DNA of 64,000 bases from Actinomyces bowdenii. Its GTDB lineage: Bacteria; Actinomycetota; Actinomycetes; Actinomycetales; Actinomycetaceae. The stretch lies in assembly GCF_017592395.1 (NCBI RefSeq), contig NZ_JAGFOU010000006.1, positions 62,001 through 126,000 of the forward strand, read 5' to 3'. Shown in pieces: positions 44,130-54,343 of this stretch (the stretch's first letter is position 1; the number at the start of each line of letters is the position of its first letter). The translations under genes were made by a program, and so were the position numbers. The notes beneath the pieces were generated by a model. The model saw nothing but the letters and a program-made list of their open reading frames with translations, did not search any database and had not been told where the DNA came from.

Positions 44130-44488
44130 CGCGGCCCCTCCTCGCTCAGCGACACCGCCCGGCTCTCCACCCCCGAGGCGCCCAGGCGGGCGGCCAGCTG
44201 CTCGCCCAGGGCCTCGATGGCCCGCCGGCTCATGGCCTTGCAGCTGGTGAGGGTCACGTAGGCCCGGCCGGTCTCGGGCCAGGTGTGGGCGGCGATGTGG
44301 GACTCCGAGAGCAGGACGACGGCGCTGAGCCCCTGGGGCTCGAAGGCGTGGTGGGTGGAGGCCACCGCCGTCAGGCCCGCCGATGCGGCCGCCTCGACCA
44401 GCGCCGCGTGGACCAGGCCGGGATCGTTGAGCCGGTCGTGCTGGGCGCCATGGAACCCGTAGGTCACGGAGCAGATCCCGGCGCGCAT
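44126..44488 (-). CDS. speD: S-adenosylmethionine decarboxylase proenzyme
   Basis: Makes decarboxylated AdoMet, the aminopropyl donor for SpeE. 120 residues, prokaryotic class. The autocleavage site LSESHIAAHTWPE places the pyruvoyl-forming serine at residue 63 after Glu62; the proton donor Cys83 lies in LTSCKAM, and His68 is kept. Start ATG at 44488 has only a weak ribosome-binding site. First gene of the operon with DUF4178, DUF350 and the SpeE-like protein. Confidence 0.93.
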   Translation of the reverse strand: MRAGICSVTYGFHGAQHDRLNDPGLVHAALVEAAASAGLTAVASTHHAFEPQGLSAVVLLSESHIAAHTWPETGRAYVTLTSCKAMSRRAIEALGEQLAARLGASGVESRAVSLSEEGPR

Positions 44489-44523
44489 GCGTCGAACAGT
44501 AGCACCCCCTGGCACCGGCGCAT

Positions 44524-44584
44524 TCGCCCTTCTGGACGCGGATTCGCCCCCTCCCAGGGGGCTGATCCGCGTCCAGAAGGGCGA
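44524..44584. repeat. Intergenic nested palindrome, copy 3 (best)
   Basis: Perfect 20-bp arms 44524-44543 and 44565-44584 (TCGCCCTTCTGGACGCGGAT and its complement) enclose a second perfect stem GCCCCCT-ccc-AGGGGGC (44546-44562). It stands between the DUF59 gene ending the suf operon and speD, so it could end suf transcription or mark a mobile palindrome. Confidence 0.85.
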
Positions 44585-44664
44585 TACTGCAGCCGCAGTG
44601 CGCGGCCAGCCGTCACCGGGGGCCGGATCGGGCCGGGACGGGCCCGGATGAGCCGCTGGAGCGC

Positions 44665-45099
44665 TCAGACGTTGAAGCCCAGGGCGCGCAGCTGCTCGCG
44701 GCCCTCGGGGGTGATCTTGTCAGGGCCCCACGGCGGCAGCCACACCCACTGGATGCGCACCTGGTCGGCCAGGCCCACCAGGGCCTGCTGGGCCTGCTCC
44801 TCGATGACGTCGGTCAGCGGGCAGGCGGCCGTGGTCAGGGTCATATCCAGCACCACGGTGCCCTCGGGCTCGATGGACACCCCGTAGAGCAGGCCCAGGT
44901 CCACCACGTTGATGCCCAGCTCGGGGTCGATGACGTCGCGCAGGGCCTCCTCGACCGCCGCCACATCCACCTGGCCGCCGGCCGCCGCACCGGCGGGCAG
45001 GTGCTGGGCCGCCATGGGGTTGGCCGCCGCCTCGGGGGGCGCAGGGGCCGAGGGGGCCGAGGTACTGGCAGGGCCTGCGCCCGGGGTGTGCTCGTTCAT
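44665..45099 (-). CDS. DUF59/MIP18-family Fe-S assembly factor (SufT-like)
   Basis: 144 residues. A Pro/Ala-rich N-terminus of 40 residues precedes the DUF59 core: VEEALRDVIDPELGINVVDL and the metal-binding Cys in TTAACPLTDVIEEQ, ending with VWLPPWGPDKITPEGREQLR. It helps deliver or assemble Fe-S clusters and is the final gene of the suf operon. Confidence 0.92.
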   Translation of the reverse strand: MNEHTPGAGPASTSAPSAPAPPEAAANPMAAQHLPAGAAAGGQVDVAAVEEALRDVIDPELGINVVDLGLLYGVSIEPEGTVVLDMTLTTAACPLTDVIEEQAQQALVGLADQVRIQWVWLPPWGPDKITPEGREQLRALGFNV

Positions 45100-45126
45100 G
45101 TCTTCTCCTTGGGGCGGTACGGTGCG

Positions 45127-45600
45127 TCAGGAGCCGGAGGGCTCGACGGCGGGCAGGGCGGTGCCGGACTTGGCCAGGGCGTCCTTGAGCGCCATCCAGC
45201 CCAGCAGGGCGCACTTGACGCGGTTGGGGTACTTCGAGGTCCCCTCGAAGGCGGCGGCGTCCTCGAGATCGTCGAGGATCGCCTCGTCCACCCCCCGGCC
45301 GCGCGAGTGCATGAGCTCGTTGAACTCCGCCTCCAGGCGGGCCACGGTGGCCAGGTCGGCGCCGGTGATGAGGTCGTGCATGACGGAGATGGAGGCCTGG
45401 GAGATGGAGCAGCCCTCCCCCTGCCAGCCCACGGCCACGATCCGCCCGTCGCGGACGCTGACCCCCAGGGTCACCTCGTCCCCGCAGGTGGGGTTGACCT
45501 GGTGGCTGGTGGCATCGGGGGCCTCCAGGGCGCCGCAGCCGTGGCGCTCCCGGGAGTGGTCGAGGATGACCTGCTGGTAGAGCTGATCGAGCTCGTTCAT
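45127..45600 (-). CDS. sufU: Zinc-dependent sulfurtransferase SufU
   Basis: 157 residues from the ATG at 45600. It accepts sulfur from SufS. The conserved Cys/Asp ligands are in VNPTCGDEV, GEGCSISQASIS and KCALLGWMAL. It starts 3 bases after the SufS stop; a longer frame upstream is only the shadow of sufS. Confidence 0.94.
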   Translation of the reverse strand: MNELDQLYQQVILDHSRERHGCGALEAPDATSHQVNPTCGDEVTLGVSVRDGRIVAVGWQGEGCSISQASISVMHDLITGADLATVARLEAEFNELMHSRGRGVDEAILDDLEDAAAFEGTSKYPNRVKCALLGWMALKDALAKSGTALPAVEPSGS

Positions 45601-45602
45601 GC

Positions 45603-46961
45603 TCACCTCTGGAAGTAGCGCCGGACGTCGGTGACGGCCGACAGGAAGCGGTCGACCTCCCCCACAGTAGAGCAGGGCCCCAGGGATGCTCGAGAGGAGG
45701 CGTGGATGCCGGCGTGGGCGTGGATGGGCTGGGCGCAGTGGTGGCCGGTGCGCACGGCGACCCCGGCGGCGTCCAGAACCTGGCCGACGTCGTGGGGGTG
45801 GACGCCCTCGATGGTGAAGGCCACCACGCCCAGGCGCTCGCGGGTGTCGTGGGGGCCCAGGAGCCGGACCCCGGGGGTGCGCTCCAGGCCCTCCAGGAGC
45901 CGGCCGGCCAGGAGCGTCTCGGTGGCGTGGAGCCGGTCCAGGCCGATGCGCCCCACGTAGTCCACAGCGGCCCGCCAGCCGGCGGCCTGGGCCAGGGGCT
46001 GGCTGCCGGCCTCGAAGCGGGCGGGGCCGCTCATGTAGGTGGAGGAGGTCATGGTCACCACCTCGATCATGGATCCGCCGGTGAGCACGGGGGGCATGGC
46101 CTCCAGGAGGTCCTCGGTGGCCACCAGCGCCCCGATGCCGGTGGGCCCGCACATCTTGTGGCTGGACAGGACCATGGCGTCCACGCCGGCGGCGGCCAGG
46201 GCGGCGAAGTCCAGGGGCAGGTGGGCGGCGGACTGGCAGGTGTCCAGCACCACCAGGGCACCCGCCTCCCTGGCCCGTGGCAGGATCCGCTCCAGGGGCG
46301 TGATGGCCCCGGTAACATTGGAGGCGTGGGTCAGGGCCACCACCCGGGTGCGCTCGCTGATGACGCCCAGGGTGCCCAGGTCGATGCGGCCCTGGGAGTC
46401 CAGGTCGAGCCAGCGCAGGGCCGCCCCGGTGCGGGCGCACAGCTCCTGCCAGGGCACGAGGTTGGCGTGGTGCTCGGCGCGGCTGACGACGATCTCGTCG
46501 CCCGGGCCGATGGCCAGGCGGCGGGCGGGATCGGCCGCATCGCGCGTGAGTGCCCCGCTGGCGGCGCCCCGCCCCGCCGAGGCGTGCCCGATGCCCAGGG
46601 CCACCAGGTTGAGGGCCTCGGTGGCGTTCTTGGTGAAGACCAGCTCCCCGGGTCGGGCCCCCACGAAGCCGGCCACCGCCTCGCGGGCGTCCTCCCAGGC
46701 GGAGGTGGCCTCGTCGGCCAGCTGGTAGGTCGAGCGCCCGGCCGCCCCGTTGGAGCGGCGGTAGAAGTCCTCCTCAGCGGCGATGACGCCCCGCGGCTTC
46801 TGGCTGGTGGCGGCCCAGTCCAGGTAGGCCAGGGGCTCTCCGTTGCGGGCGGGGCGCGCCAGGTAGGGGAAGTCCGCGCGGATGCCCTCGATCTCCTGGG
46901 CGCTGAGCGGCTCAGGGGCGGGGGCCGACTGGGCGCCCGGGTGCGGGGTGGAACGGGTCAT
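45603..46961 (-). CDS. sufS: Cysteine desulfurase
   Basis: 452 residues, PLP enzyme that releases sulfur from cysteine. The PLP lysine is in LSSHKMCGPTGIGAL and the persulfide Cys in VRTGHHCAQPIH. LDWAATSQKPRGVI and FTKNATEALNLVA are class II (SufS) hallmarks. It lies between sufC and sufU. Confidence 0.96.
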   Translation of the reverse strand: MTRSTPHPGAQSAPAPEPLSAQEIEGIRADFPYLARPARNGEPLAYLDWAATSQKPRGVIAAEEDFYRRSNGAAGRSTYQLADEATSAWEDAREAVAGFVGARPGELVFTKNATEALNLVALGIGHASAGRGAASGALTRDAADPARRLAIGPGDEIVVSRAEHHANLVPWQELCARTGAALRWLDLDSQGRIDLGTLGVISERTRVVALTHASNVTGAITPLERILPRAREAGALVVLDTCQSAAHLPLDFAALAAAGVDAMVLSSHKMCGPTGIGALVATEDLLEAMPPVLTGGSMIEVVTMTSSTYMSGPARFEAGSQPLAQAAGWRAAVDYVGRIGLDRLHATETLLAGRLLEGLERTPGVRLLGPHDTRERLGVVAFTIEGVHPHDVGQVLDAAGVAVRTGHHCAQPIHAHAGIHASSRASLGPCSTVGEVDRFLSAVTDVRRYFQR

Positions 46962-47036
46962 CTGCTGCCTTCCGGATCGTGGGCTCGTGGCGCCGGGCTC
47001 AGGGGGCGGGACCGGTGGGCCCCGCCCCGGGCGGCC

Positions 47037-47786
<750 letters not shown>

Positions 47787-47830
47787 CACTGTTCTTTCGG
47801 GTCTTGGGTCGGTGGTGGTCGGCGGGCGTG

Positions 47831-49060
47831 TCAGCCCTGCTGGGACTGGCGGGCCTCGATGACGCCGGTGAGCTCCAGCTCGTGCTCGATGGCGCTCATG
47901 AGGCGCTCCTCGACCTCGGGCACGCCGATCTCGGCGACGATCTCGTTGAAGAAGCCCAGGACCACCAGGCGCCGGGCCTCGGACTCGGTGATGCCCCGGG
48001 CCCGCAGGTAGAACAGCTGCTCGTCATCGAAGCGCCCGGTGGCCGAGGCGTGGCCGGCGCCCTCGATGTTGCCGTTCTCGATCTCCAGGTTGGGCACCGA
48101 GTCGGCCTTGGCGCCCGGGGTGAGCACCAGGTTGCGGTTGAGCTCGTAGGTGTCGGTGCCGCGGGCGGCGGCGCCGATGAGGCAGTCCCCCACCCACACC
48201 GCGTGGGCGCCCTCGCCCTGGAGGGCGCCCTTGTAGGTCACCCGCGAGTAGCAGTGGGGCTCGGTGTGGGCCACGTAGGGGCGGTGCTCCTGGTGCTGGC
48301 CGGCGTCGGTGAAGTAGACGCCGTAGGCGTCGATGCTGCCGCCCTCCCCGGCGAAGCCGAGGTCGGGGCAGATGCGCACGTCCCCGCCGAGGCTGACCAC
48401 GACGTGCTTGAGCACGCCGCGGCCCTGGACCTGGACGCGGTGGTTGGAGGCGTGGACGGCGGCGTCCTGCCAGCCCTGGACGGTCACCAGGGTGAGCTCG
48501 GCGCCGTCGGCCACGGTGATCTCCACGCCCTGGGTCAGGGCGGCGGTGCCGGTGTGGTCCAGGATGACGGTGCCCCGCGAGCCGGCCTCGGCGATGACCC
48601 GGATGTGCTGGGCGGTGGGGCGGGCCAGCTCCTCGTCGCCGCCCACGATGTCCAGCCGGGCGGCGCGCTCCAGGACGGCGCCCTGGGCCAGGGTGAGCAC
48701 GGTGGCGGTGGTGAAGGCGGCCCAGGCGGTGACGCCGGTGCGGTCCACGGGGGCGCCCACCACGCCCAGGCGGGGGTCCGTGCGCGGGGCGGTCTCCAGG
48801 GCGGCGCCCCGGGGCAGGTCGGCCTCGATGCTCAGCGCCTCGGCCTCGCGCGGGGCGGTCAGCGCCTCGAGGTCGAACAGGGGGGCGAAGCGCTTCATGG
48901 GGGTGAAGCGCCACTCCTCCTCCTTGCCCCGGGGCACGGGGATGTCGGCGGGGTCGAAGGAGGTGGGGCGGTCGGCGCGCGAGGAGACGTAGCGGGGGCC
49001 GCCGTGGGAGTGGTCGCCCTCCAGCACGGCGCTGGAGTGGTCGGTGGAGAGTTCAGGCAT
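47831..49060 (-). CDS. sufD: Fe-S cluster assembly protein SufD
   Basis: 409 residues, right-handed beta-helix scaffold partner of SufB. RRLVVLGFFNEIVAEIG and GRFDDEQLFYLRARGITESE are the family C-terminal motifs, followed by the SufC-binding helices. It has WRFTPMKRFAPLFD at the start. Confidence 0.95.
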   Translation of the reverse strand: MPELSTDHSSAVLEGDHSHGGPRYVSSRADRPTSFDPADIPVPRGKEEEWRFTPMKRFAPLFDLEALTAPREAEALSIEADLPRGAALETAPRTDPRLGVVGAPVDRTGVTAWAAFTTATVLTLAQGAVLERAARLDIVGGDEELARPTAQHIRVIAEAGSRGTVILDHTGTAALTQGVEITVADGAELTLVTVQGWQDAAVHASNHRVQVQGRGVLKHVVVSLGGDVRICPDLGFAGEGGSIDAYGVYFTDAGQHQEHRPYVAHTEPHCYSRVTYKGALQGEGAHAVWVGDCLIGAAARGTDTYELNRNLVLTPGAKADSVPNLEIENGNIEGAGHASATGRFDDEQLFYLRARGITESEARRLVVLGFFNEIVAEIGVPEVEERLMSAIEHELELTGVIEARQSQQG

Positions 49061-49138
49061 TGATGGCTCCTTGCCGCGGTGCGGCAGTGCGGGTGGGCGG
49101 GGTTGTTGATGATGGGGCGGTCGGCGGGGCCGGCGGGC

Positions 49139-50578
49139 TCAGCCCACGGAGTTCTCCATCTGGAGCTCGATGAGTCGGTTGAGCTCCAGGGCGTACTCCA
49201 TGGGCAGCTCGCGGGCGATGGGCTCGACGAAGCCGCGCACGATCGTGGCCATGGCCTCGGTCTCGCTCAGCCCGCGCTGCATGAGGTAGAACAGCTGGTC
49301 GGCGCTGACCTTGGAGACGGTGGCCTCATGGCCCATCTCGACGTCGTCGTTGCGCACATCCACGTAGGGGTAGGTGTCGGAGCGGGAGATCTCGTCGACC
49401 AGCAGCGCGTCGCACAGCACGTTGGACTTGGAGTGGCGCGCGTTCTTCATGATCTGGACCAGGCCGCGGTAGGCCGAGCGGCCCCCGTGGCGGGCGATGG
49501 ACTTCGAGACGATGTGGCTGGAGGTGTGGGGCGCCATGTGGACCATCTTGGCGCCGGTGTCCTGGTGCTGGCCCTCGCCGGCGAAGGCGATGGACAGGGC
49601 CTCGCCGCGGGCGTGGGGGCCCATGAGGAAGACGGCCGGGTACTTCATGTTGCGCTTGGAGCCGATGTTGCCGTCGATCCACTCCATGGTGGCGCCCTCG
49701 GCGCAGGTGGCGCGCTGGGTGACCAGGTTGTAGACGTTGTTGGACCAGTTCTGGATGGTGGTGTAGCGCACGCGGGCGTTCTTCTTGACCACGATCTCCA
49801 CGATCGCCGAGTGCAGGGAGTCGGTGGAGTAGATGGGCGCCGTGCAGCCCTCGACGTAGTGGACGTAGGAGTCCTCGTCGGCGATGATGAGGGTGCGCTC
49901 GAACTGGCCCATGTTCTCGGTGTTGATCCGGAAGTAGGCCTGCAGGGGGATCTCGACCTTGACGCCCTTGGGCACGTAGATGAAGGAGCCCCCCGACCAC
50001 ACCGCGGTGTTGAGGGCGGCGAACTTGTTGTCCCCGGCGGGCACGACGGTGCCGAAGTACTCCTGGACCAGCTCGGGGTACTCGCGCACGGCGGTGTCGG
50101 TGTCCACGAAGATGACGCCCTGCTCCTCCAGGTCCCCGCGGATCTGGTGGTAGACGACCTCGGACTCGTACTGGGCGGCCACGCCCGCCACCAGCCTCTC
50201 GCGCTCGGCCTCGGGGATGCCGATGCGGTCGTAGGTGTTCCTGATGTCCTCGGGCAGGTCGTCCCAGGAGGTGGCGGGGCGGTCGGTGGAGCGCACGTAG
50301 TACTTCACCGAGTCCATGTCCAGGTCGGACAGGTCCACGCCCCAGGTGGGCATGGGCTTGCGCTCGAAGGTGCGGTAGGCCTTGAGGCGCTTGTCGAGCA
50401 TCCACTGGGGCTCGCCCTTGATGGCGGAGATCTCCCTGACGACCTGCTCGTCCAGGCCGCGCTTGGCCTTGGACCCGGCTTCATCGGAGTCGTGCCACCC
50501 GAAGTCGTAGCTCGTCGAGATCGAGTCGATGATCTCGTCGTCGGTGCTGCGCACAGTCTCGGTGGTGGGCGTTGTCAT
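49139..50578 (-). CDS. sufB: Fe-S cluster assembly protein SufB
   Basis: 479 residues. Core scaffold on which the cluster is built. [54 protein letters not shown] and [20 protein letters not shown] are conserved SufB blocks. The start ATG overlaps the SufR stop (ATGA) and has GAAGGAA upstream, so the two genes are coupled. Confidence 0.96.
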   Translation of the reverse strand: MTTPTTETVRSTDDEIIDSISTSYDFGWHDSDEAGSKAKRGLDEQVVREISAIKGEPQWMLDKRLKAYRTFERKPMPTWGVDLSDLDMDSVKYYVRSTDRPATSWDDLPEDIRNTYDRIGIPEAERERLVAGVAAQYESEVVYHQIRGDLEEQGVIFVDTDTAVREYPELVQEYFGTVVPAGDNKFAALNTAVWSGGSFIYVPKGVKVEIPLQAYFRINTENMGQFERTLIIADEDSYVHYVEGCTAPIYSTDSLHSAIVEIVVKKNARVRYTTIQNWSNNVYNLVTQRATCAEGATMEWIDGNIGSKRNMKYPAVFLMGPHARGEALSIAFAGEGQHQDTGAKMVHMAPHTSSHIVSKSIARHGGRSAYRGLVQIMKNARHSKSNVLCDALLVDEISRSDTYPYVDVRNDDVEMGHEATVSKVSADQLFYLMQRGLSETEAMATIVRGFVEPIARELPMEYALELNRLIELQMENSVG

Positions 50579-51306
50579 CGGGTTCCTTCCGTTCGCTTGG
50601 CCTGCTGGCTGCGAGTCCTTGCGGCCCGCACGGCGCGCTTGCGCAGGGCGGGCATGGCGATGGGTATGTGGGTGGTGCACACGTGCTCGCCGCCGGCCAG
50701 GGTGGCCAGGCGCTGCACGGGGACACCGATGAGTCGTGAGATGGCCTGGGTCTCGGCGTCGCACAGCTCGTGGAACTCCCCGGCGACCTCGCGCACCGGG
50801 CAGTGCCCCTGGCACAGCTGGACGGCGTAGGAGCCGTCGCCGACGTCGCGCACCGAGGCCGCGTAGCCGTCCAGGGTCAGGGCATCGGCCAGGGCCCGGG
50901 CCCGCTCGCCGGGGTCCTTGCCGGCGGCCTCGACGACGGCGGAGTAGCGGCGCTCCAGGTCGCGGCCGCGGGCGGCGGCGAAGGAGTCCACCGCACTGTC
51001 CCCGGCGACCTGGGACAGGTAGCGCAGGGCCCGGTTGGCCAGGTCGGAGTAGCCCTCGGCGAAGGAGGTGCGGGCCGTGGGGGTGAGCACGTAGTGGCGG
51101 GCGGGTCGGCCGCGCCCGCGCTTGCCCGAGGCGGCCGGGGTATGGACCTCGATCTGCCCCTCCTCCTCCAGAGAGGTGATGTGGCGGCGCACGGCGGCCG
51201 GGGTGAGCTTGAGGACCCTGGCGAGCTGGGCCGCGGAGACCGGCCCCTTCTCCGCGATGAGGTCGAGCACCCGCGCCCGGGTCGACTCCTCTTCTGCCTG
51301 GACCAT
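50575..51306 (-). CDS. sufR: SufR, Fe-S sensing repressor of the suf operon
   Basis: 243 residues. N-terminal winged helix ([20 protein letters not shown], about residues 23-45), then a wing rich in Arg and Gly. The C-terminal cysteines that carry an Fe-S cluster are [21 protein letters not shown], plus HVCTTHIP. It heads the suf operon and is co-transcribed with sufB, typical of actinobacterial SufR autoregulation. Confidence 0.93.
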   Translation of the reverse strand: MVQAEEESTRARVLDLIAEKGPVSAAQLARVLKLTPAAVRRHITSLEEEGQIEVHTPAASGKRGRGRPARHYVLTPTARTSFAEGYSDLANRALRYLSQVAGDSAVDSFAAARGRDLERRYSAVVEAAGKDPGERARALADALTLDGYAASVRDVGDGSYAVQLCQGHCPVREVAGEFHELCDAETQAISRLIGVPVQRLATLAGGEHVCTTHIPIAMPALRKRAVRAARTRSQQAKRTEGTR

Positions 51307-51802
51307 GTGCCCGCTGCCGCTCCTCTCGGTGAAGACGCCGTCCTTGGTGACCGTAGGGCCCCGGCGCCCCGGAGAGCCCCTGCGCGGGGCGCACCGGGAC
51401 CGGCGAGGCCTTTAACCAAGATCATGCTTGCCGAATTCGCTGCTGGCAAGTTCACGACGCCGTGTCGTCGGGTGCGGTGGAACACTTCCCCTAATGGAAA
51501 GGTCTTCTTATGTAGGGGAACCTTACCAGACAGCCGTGGCCTGCACCGGGCCCGCCGACGGCGGCGGCGCCGCCCGGGCCGGCGCGCCACACCGGCCCGA
51601 GCGGTTGCGGGCAGTGGGATCCGGACGATCCGGGCGTGGCACTGCCCCATGGCGCCAGGAGCGCCAGTGAGGCAGAGCCGGCTGGCCGCGGCGCGCCGGC
51701 AGGAGCAGTCGTTAACAGGCGTTAAACGTTTGACGCCATCGTTTCAGGAGAGCCATACTCTCCCTATCCGCAGATGCAGCAACGGTGCTGGGAGGAGAGA
51801 TC
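51307..51802. other. Divergent regulatory region between sufR and a LacI gene
   Basis: 496 bases with no supported gene. The sufR side holds an inverted repeat TTCCCCTA-N19-TAGGGGAA (51486-51520) and CTTGCC-N12-GGCAAG (51427-51450), both candidate SufR or promoter-linked dyads. The LacI side holds the dyad at 51718-51737. The middle is GC-rich and without visible structure. Confidence 0.5.
51718..51759 (+). promoter_or_regulatory. LacI operator and promoter of the second sugar operon
   Basis: GGCGTTAAACGTTTGACGCC (51718-51737) is a 20-bp palindrome with one mismatched pair and a central AAACGTTT, the classical LacI-family form. TTGACG (51730-51735) and CATACT (51754-51759) with 18-base spacing give a promoter that overlaps the operator. 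Confidence 0.7.
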
Positions 51803-52810
51803 ATGGCGACACTGGCAGAAGTGGCCGCATTAGCAGGCGTGTCAACCGCCTCGGCCTCCCTCGTGCTCTCCGGCAAGTCCGCCGGTCGCGTCTCCGCCGA
51901 GACGGCCCAGCGCATCCGGGACGCCGCGCAGTCCCTGGGCTATGTGCGTGACGCCCTGGCCAGCGGCCTGCGCTCCAAGCAGACCCAGACCCTGGGTGTC
52001 GTGGCGCACGAGCTTCTCCAGACCCCCTACGCCACCGACATGGTGGACACCATCGTCTCGACCTGCCGAGAACTGGGCTGGAGCCTACTGCTCACCGACG
52101 CGAGCGATCCGGCGGGAATCGAGGACGTCACCCGGGAACTCATCTCCCGCCGGGTGGACCGGGTGCTCCTGGCAGCCATGTACCACCATGTCGTGCGCGT
52201 GCCCCACAGCATGCCCGAGGGAACCATGGTCCTCAACGGCTATGCCGATCGCCCGGGCATTCCCGGTGTCGTCCCTGATGAGGTGCAGGGTGCGCGCGAC
52301 GCCGTCGAGCACCTCCTGGGCCTCGGGCACCGCCGCATCGGGCACCTCACCCACGGTGAGCGCGGAGTCGCCGACGCCATCAGGCTGCGGCTGGGCGCTT
52401 ACGCCGCGGCGCTGCGGGATGCGGGCATCCGCCCCGACCCCGACCTGGTCGTGGGCGGGGGCCTCAAGCCGGCCCAGGCCGACCGGTCCGCAGCCGCCCT
52501 GCTGGGGAGGTCAGACCGCCCCACCGCGGTGTTCTGCTACAACGACGCCCTGGCGGCCGGGGTCTACCGCCAGGCCGCACGCCTAGGGCTGTCCATTCCC
52601 CATGACTTGTCCGTCATCGGCTTCGACGACCTGCGCCTCATCTCCACCAACCTCGCCCCTGGCCTGACGACCATGCGCCTGCCCCACCGAGCCATGGCCG
52701 ACTGGGCGGTGCGCCGCCTCCTGGAACCGGCCGGGCCGGCACCAAGCCTGACCCGGTTCCACTGCGAGCTCATCATCAGGGCCTCCACCGCCCCGCCGCC
52801 CACCGTCTGA
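51803..52810 (+). CDS. LacI-family regulator of the second sugar operon
   Basis: 335 residues from the ATG with GGAGGAGAG upstream. HTH TLAEVAALAGVSTASASLVL, hinge about residues 45-60, sugar-binding domain ending in VIGFDDLRLISTNLAPGLTT. It leads the operon with binding protein, two permeases and a glycosidase and sits behind a near-perfect operator, so it is most likely an autoregulated local repressor. Confidence 0.92.
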   Translation: MATLAEVAALAGVSTASASLVLSGKSAGRVSAETAQRIRDAAQSLGYVRDALASGLRSKQTQTLGVVAHELLQTPYATDMVDTIVSTCRELGWSLLLTDASDPAGIEDVTRELISRRVDRVLLAAMYHHVVRVPHSMPEGTMVLNGYADRPGIPGVVPDEVQGARDAVEHLLGLGHRRIGHLTHGERGVADAIRLRLGAYAAALRDAGIRPDPDLVVGGGLKPAQADRSAAALLGRSDRPTAVFCYNDALAAGVYRQAARLGLSIPHDLSVIGFDDLRLISTNLAPGLTTMRLPHRAMADWAVRRLLEPAGPAPSLTRFHCELIIRASTAPPPTV

Positions 52811-52910
52811 GCCCCTGGACAGCACCAGGAGATCACTCCGCCCGGCCCGCAGCCGCACCTGGGACCACGCCTGACCTCACCCGCCCACACCGATGACACA
52901 AGGAGACACC

Positions 52911-54206
52911 ATGCTCACCTCCCTCCCCTCACGCCGCTCCTTCCTGAGTATCAGTGCTGCCACAGCGGCCGGCGCCGCTGTCGCGGCCTGCTCCTCCCAG
53001 CAGGGGCGCTCAGGATCCGGCGGCCTGACACTGTGGACCCACAACGGCGGCAACACCGAGGAGCTCGCGGTGGTCACCAAGGCTGTTGAGGCCTTCAACG
53101 CCGCCAACCCCGATACGCCGGTGACGGTCAAGGACTTCCCTCAGGCCTCCTACAACGACGCCATCGCCTCGGCGGCCGCCGCGGGCGACCTGCCCGACAT
53201 CCTCGACCTCGATGGCCCCATCATGCCCAACTGGGCCTGGGCCGGATACCTGGCGCCACTGACCATCCCCTCGGACCTGGAGAGCCGCATCATCGACTCG
53301 GCCAAGGGCTACTGGAACGACACCCTGTACTCCGTGGGCCCCTACGACACATCCCTGTGCTTCCTCGCCCGCAAGTCCGCCATCGACTCCATTGGCGCCC
53401 GAGTGCCCACCGTCGACCAGCCCTGGACCCGCAATGAGTTCGATGAGGCCCTCAAGAAGCTCTCCGACCTGCCCGACTACTCCTATGCCATCGACATGGG
53501 CGTGTGGGACAGCGCCGAATGGTGGCCCTACGCCTATGCCCCCATGCTCCAGTCCTTCGGCGGCGACCTCATCAATCGCGATGGCTTCTCCACCGCCGAG
53601 GGCTCCATCAACGGCCCCGAGGCAGTGGCCTGGGGCACCTGGTTCCACAGCCTCTTCGCCGATGGCTTGGCCTCGCAGACCCCGGCCACCGACGGTCAGG
53701 ACTTCCTCCAGGGCAAGGTGCCGATGGTCTACGCCGGGGGATGGAAGGTCCTCCAGGCCCAGGAGGCCTTTGGAGCCGAGGAGGTCCTCACCCTCCCACC
53801 AGTGGATTTCGGCAAGGGCGCTCATGTCGGGGGCGGCTCCTGGCAGTGGGGCGTGTCGGCCACCAGCCCCAATGCCGAGGCGGCCAACAAGTTCATCGAG
53901 TTCCTCATGCAGGACGACTACCTCGTGGAGTACTCCAACGCCATCGGCAACTTCCCCTCCGTGCCCTCGGCGATCTCCAGGACTGAGAACTACGGGGAGG
54001 GCAAGCCCCTGGAGCCGGTCTACGAGATCGGAAAGGCCTTCGCCTTGCTCAGGCCCGCCACGCCCGGCTACAAGGTCATCTCCTCGATCTTCGATAAAGC
54101 TGCCCATGACATCGTCTCAGGCGCCGATGTCAAGAAGACCCTGGACCAGGCGGCCAAGGACATCGACGCCGATATCGCATCCAACAACGGCTACGCCGCC
54201 AAGTAG
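52911..54206 (+). CDS. Sugar-binding lipoprotein
   Basis: 431 residues with AAGGAG in front of the ATG. Twin-arginine SRRSFLSI and lipobox VAAC, Cys about residue 27. Binding-protein family 1 core: LTLWTHNGGNTEELAVVTKA, FLQGKVPMVYAGGWKVLQAQ, FIEFLMQDDYLVEYSNAIGN. The linked GH32/43-like glycosidase suggests fructoside or pentoside oligosaccharides as ligands (inference). Confidence 0.92.
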   Translation: MLTSLPSRRSFLSISAATAAGAAVAACSSQQGRSGSGGLTLWTHNGGNTEELAVVTKAVEAFNAANPDTPVTVKDFPQASYNDAIASAAAAGDLPDILDLDGPIMPNWAWAGYLAPLTIPSDLESRIIDSAKGYWNDTLYSVGPYDTSLCFLARKSAIDSIGARVPTVDQPWTRNEFDEALKKLSDLPDYSYAIDMGVWDSAEWWPYAYAPMLQSFGGDLINRDGFSTAEGSINGPEAVAWGTWFHSLFADGLASQTPATDGQDFLQGKVPMVYAGGWKVLQAQEAFGAEEVLTLPPVDFGKGAHVGGGSWQWGVSATSPNAEAANKFIEFLMQDDYLVEYSNAIGNFPSVPSAISRTENYGEGKPLEPVYEIGKAFALLRPATPGYKVISSIFDKAAHDIVSGADVKKTLDQAAKDIDADIASNNGYAAK

Positions 54207-54242
54207 GCCGAGAGCGCGCTGGCTGAGCCTGCTGCGCCGCTT

Positions 54243-54284
54243 GGGCCGGCCCTGACCGCGCCCCCTGGGGCTCAGGGCCGGCCC
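54243..54284 (+). terminator. Strong hairpin between binding protein and permease genes
   Basis: Perfect 13-bp arms GGGCCGGCCCTGA / TCAGGGCCGGCCC with a 16-base loop. It is inside the operon, so it is more likely an attenuator or transcript-stabilising stem favouring the binding protein than a full terminator. Confidence 0.65.
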
Positions 54285-54343
54285 CGCCCCACAGAACCAC
54301 GAGATCACGGTGGGCAGTGCCGCCCCACCGGAAGGGAAGGAAA

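Noticed and set aside
50579-51394. Apparent N-terminal extension of SufB into the sufR gene
   Set aside because: The open frame continues upstream but lies within sufR and lacks SufB similarity; the ATG at 50578 has a ribosome-binding site and the family start.
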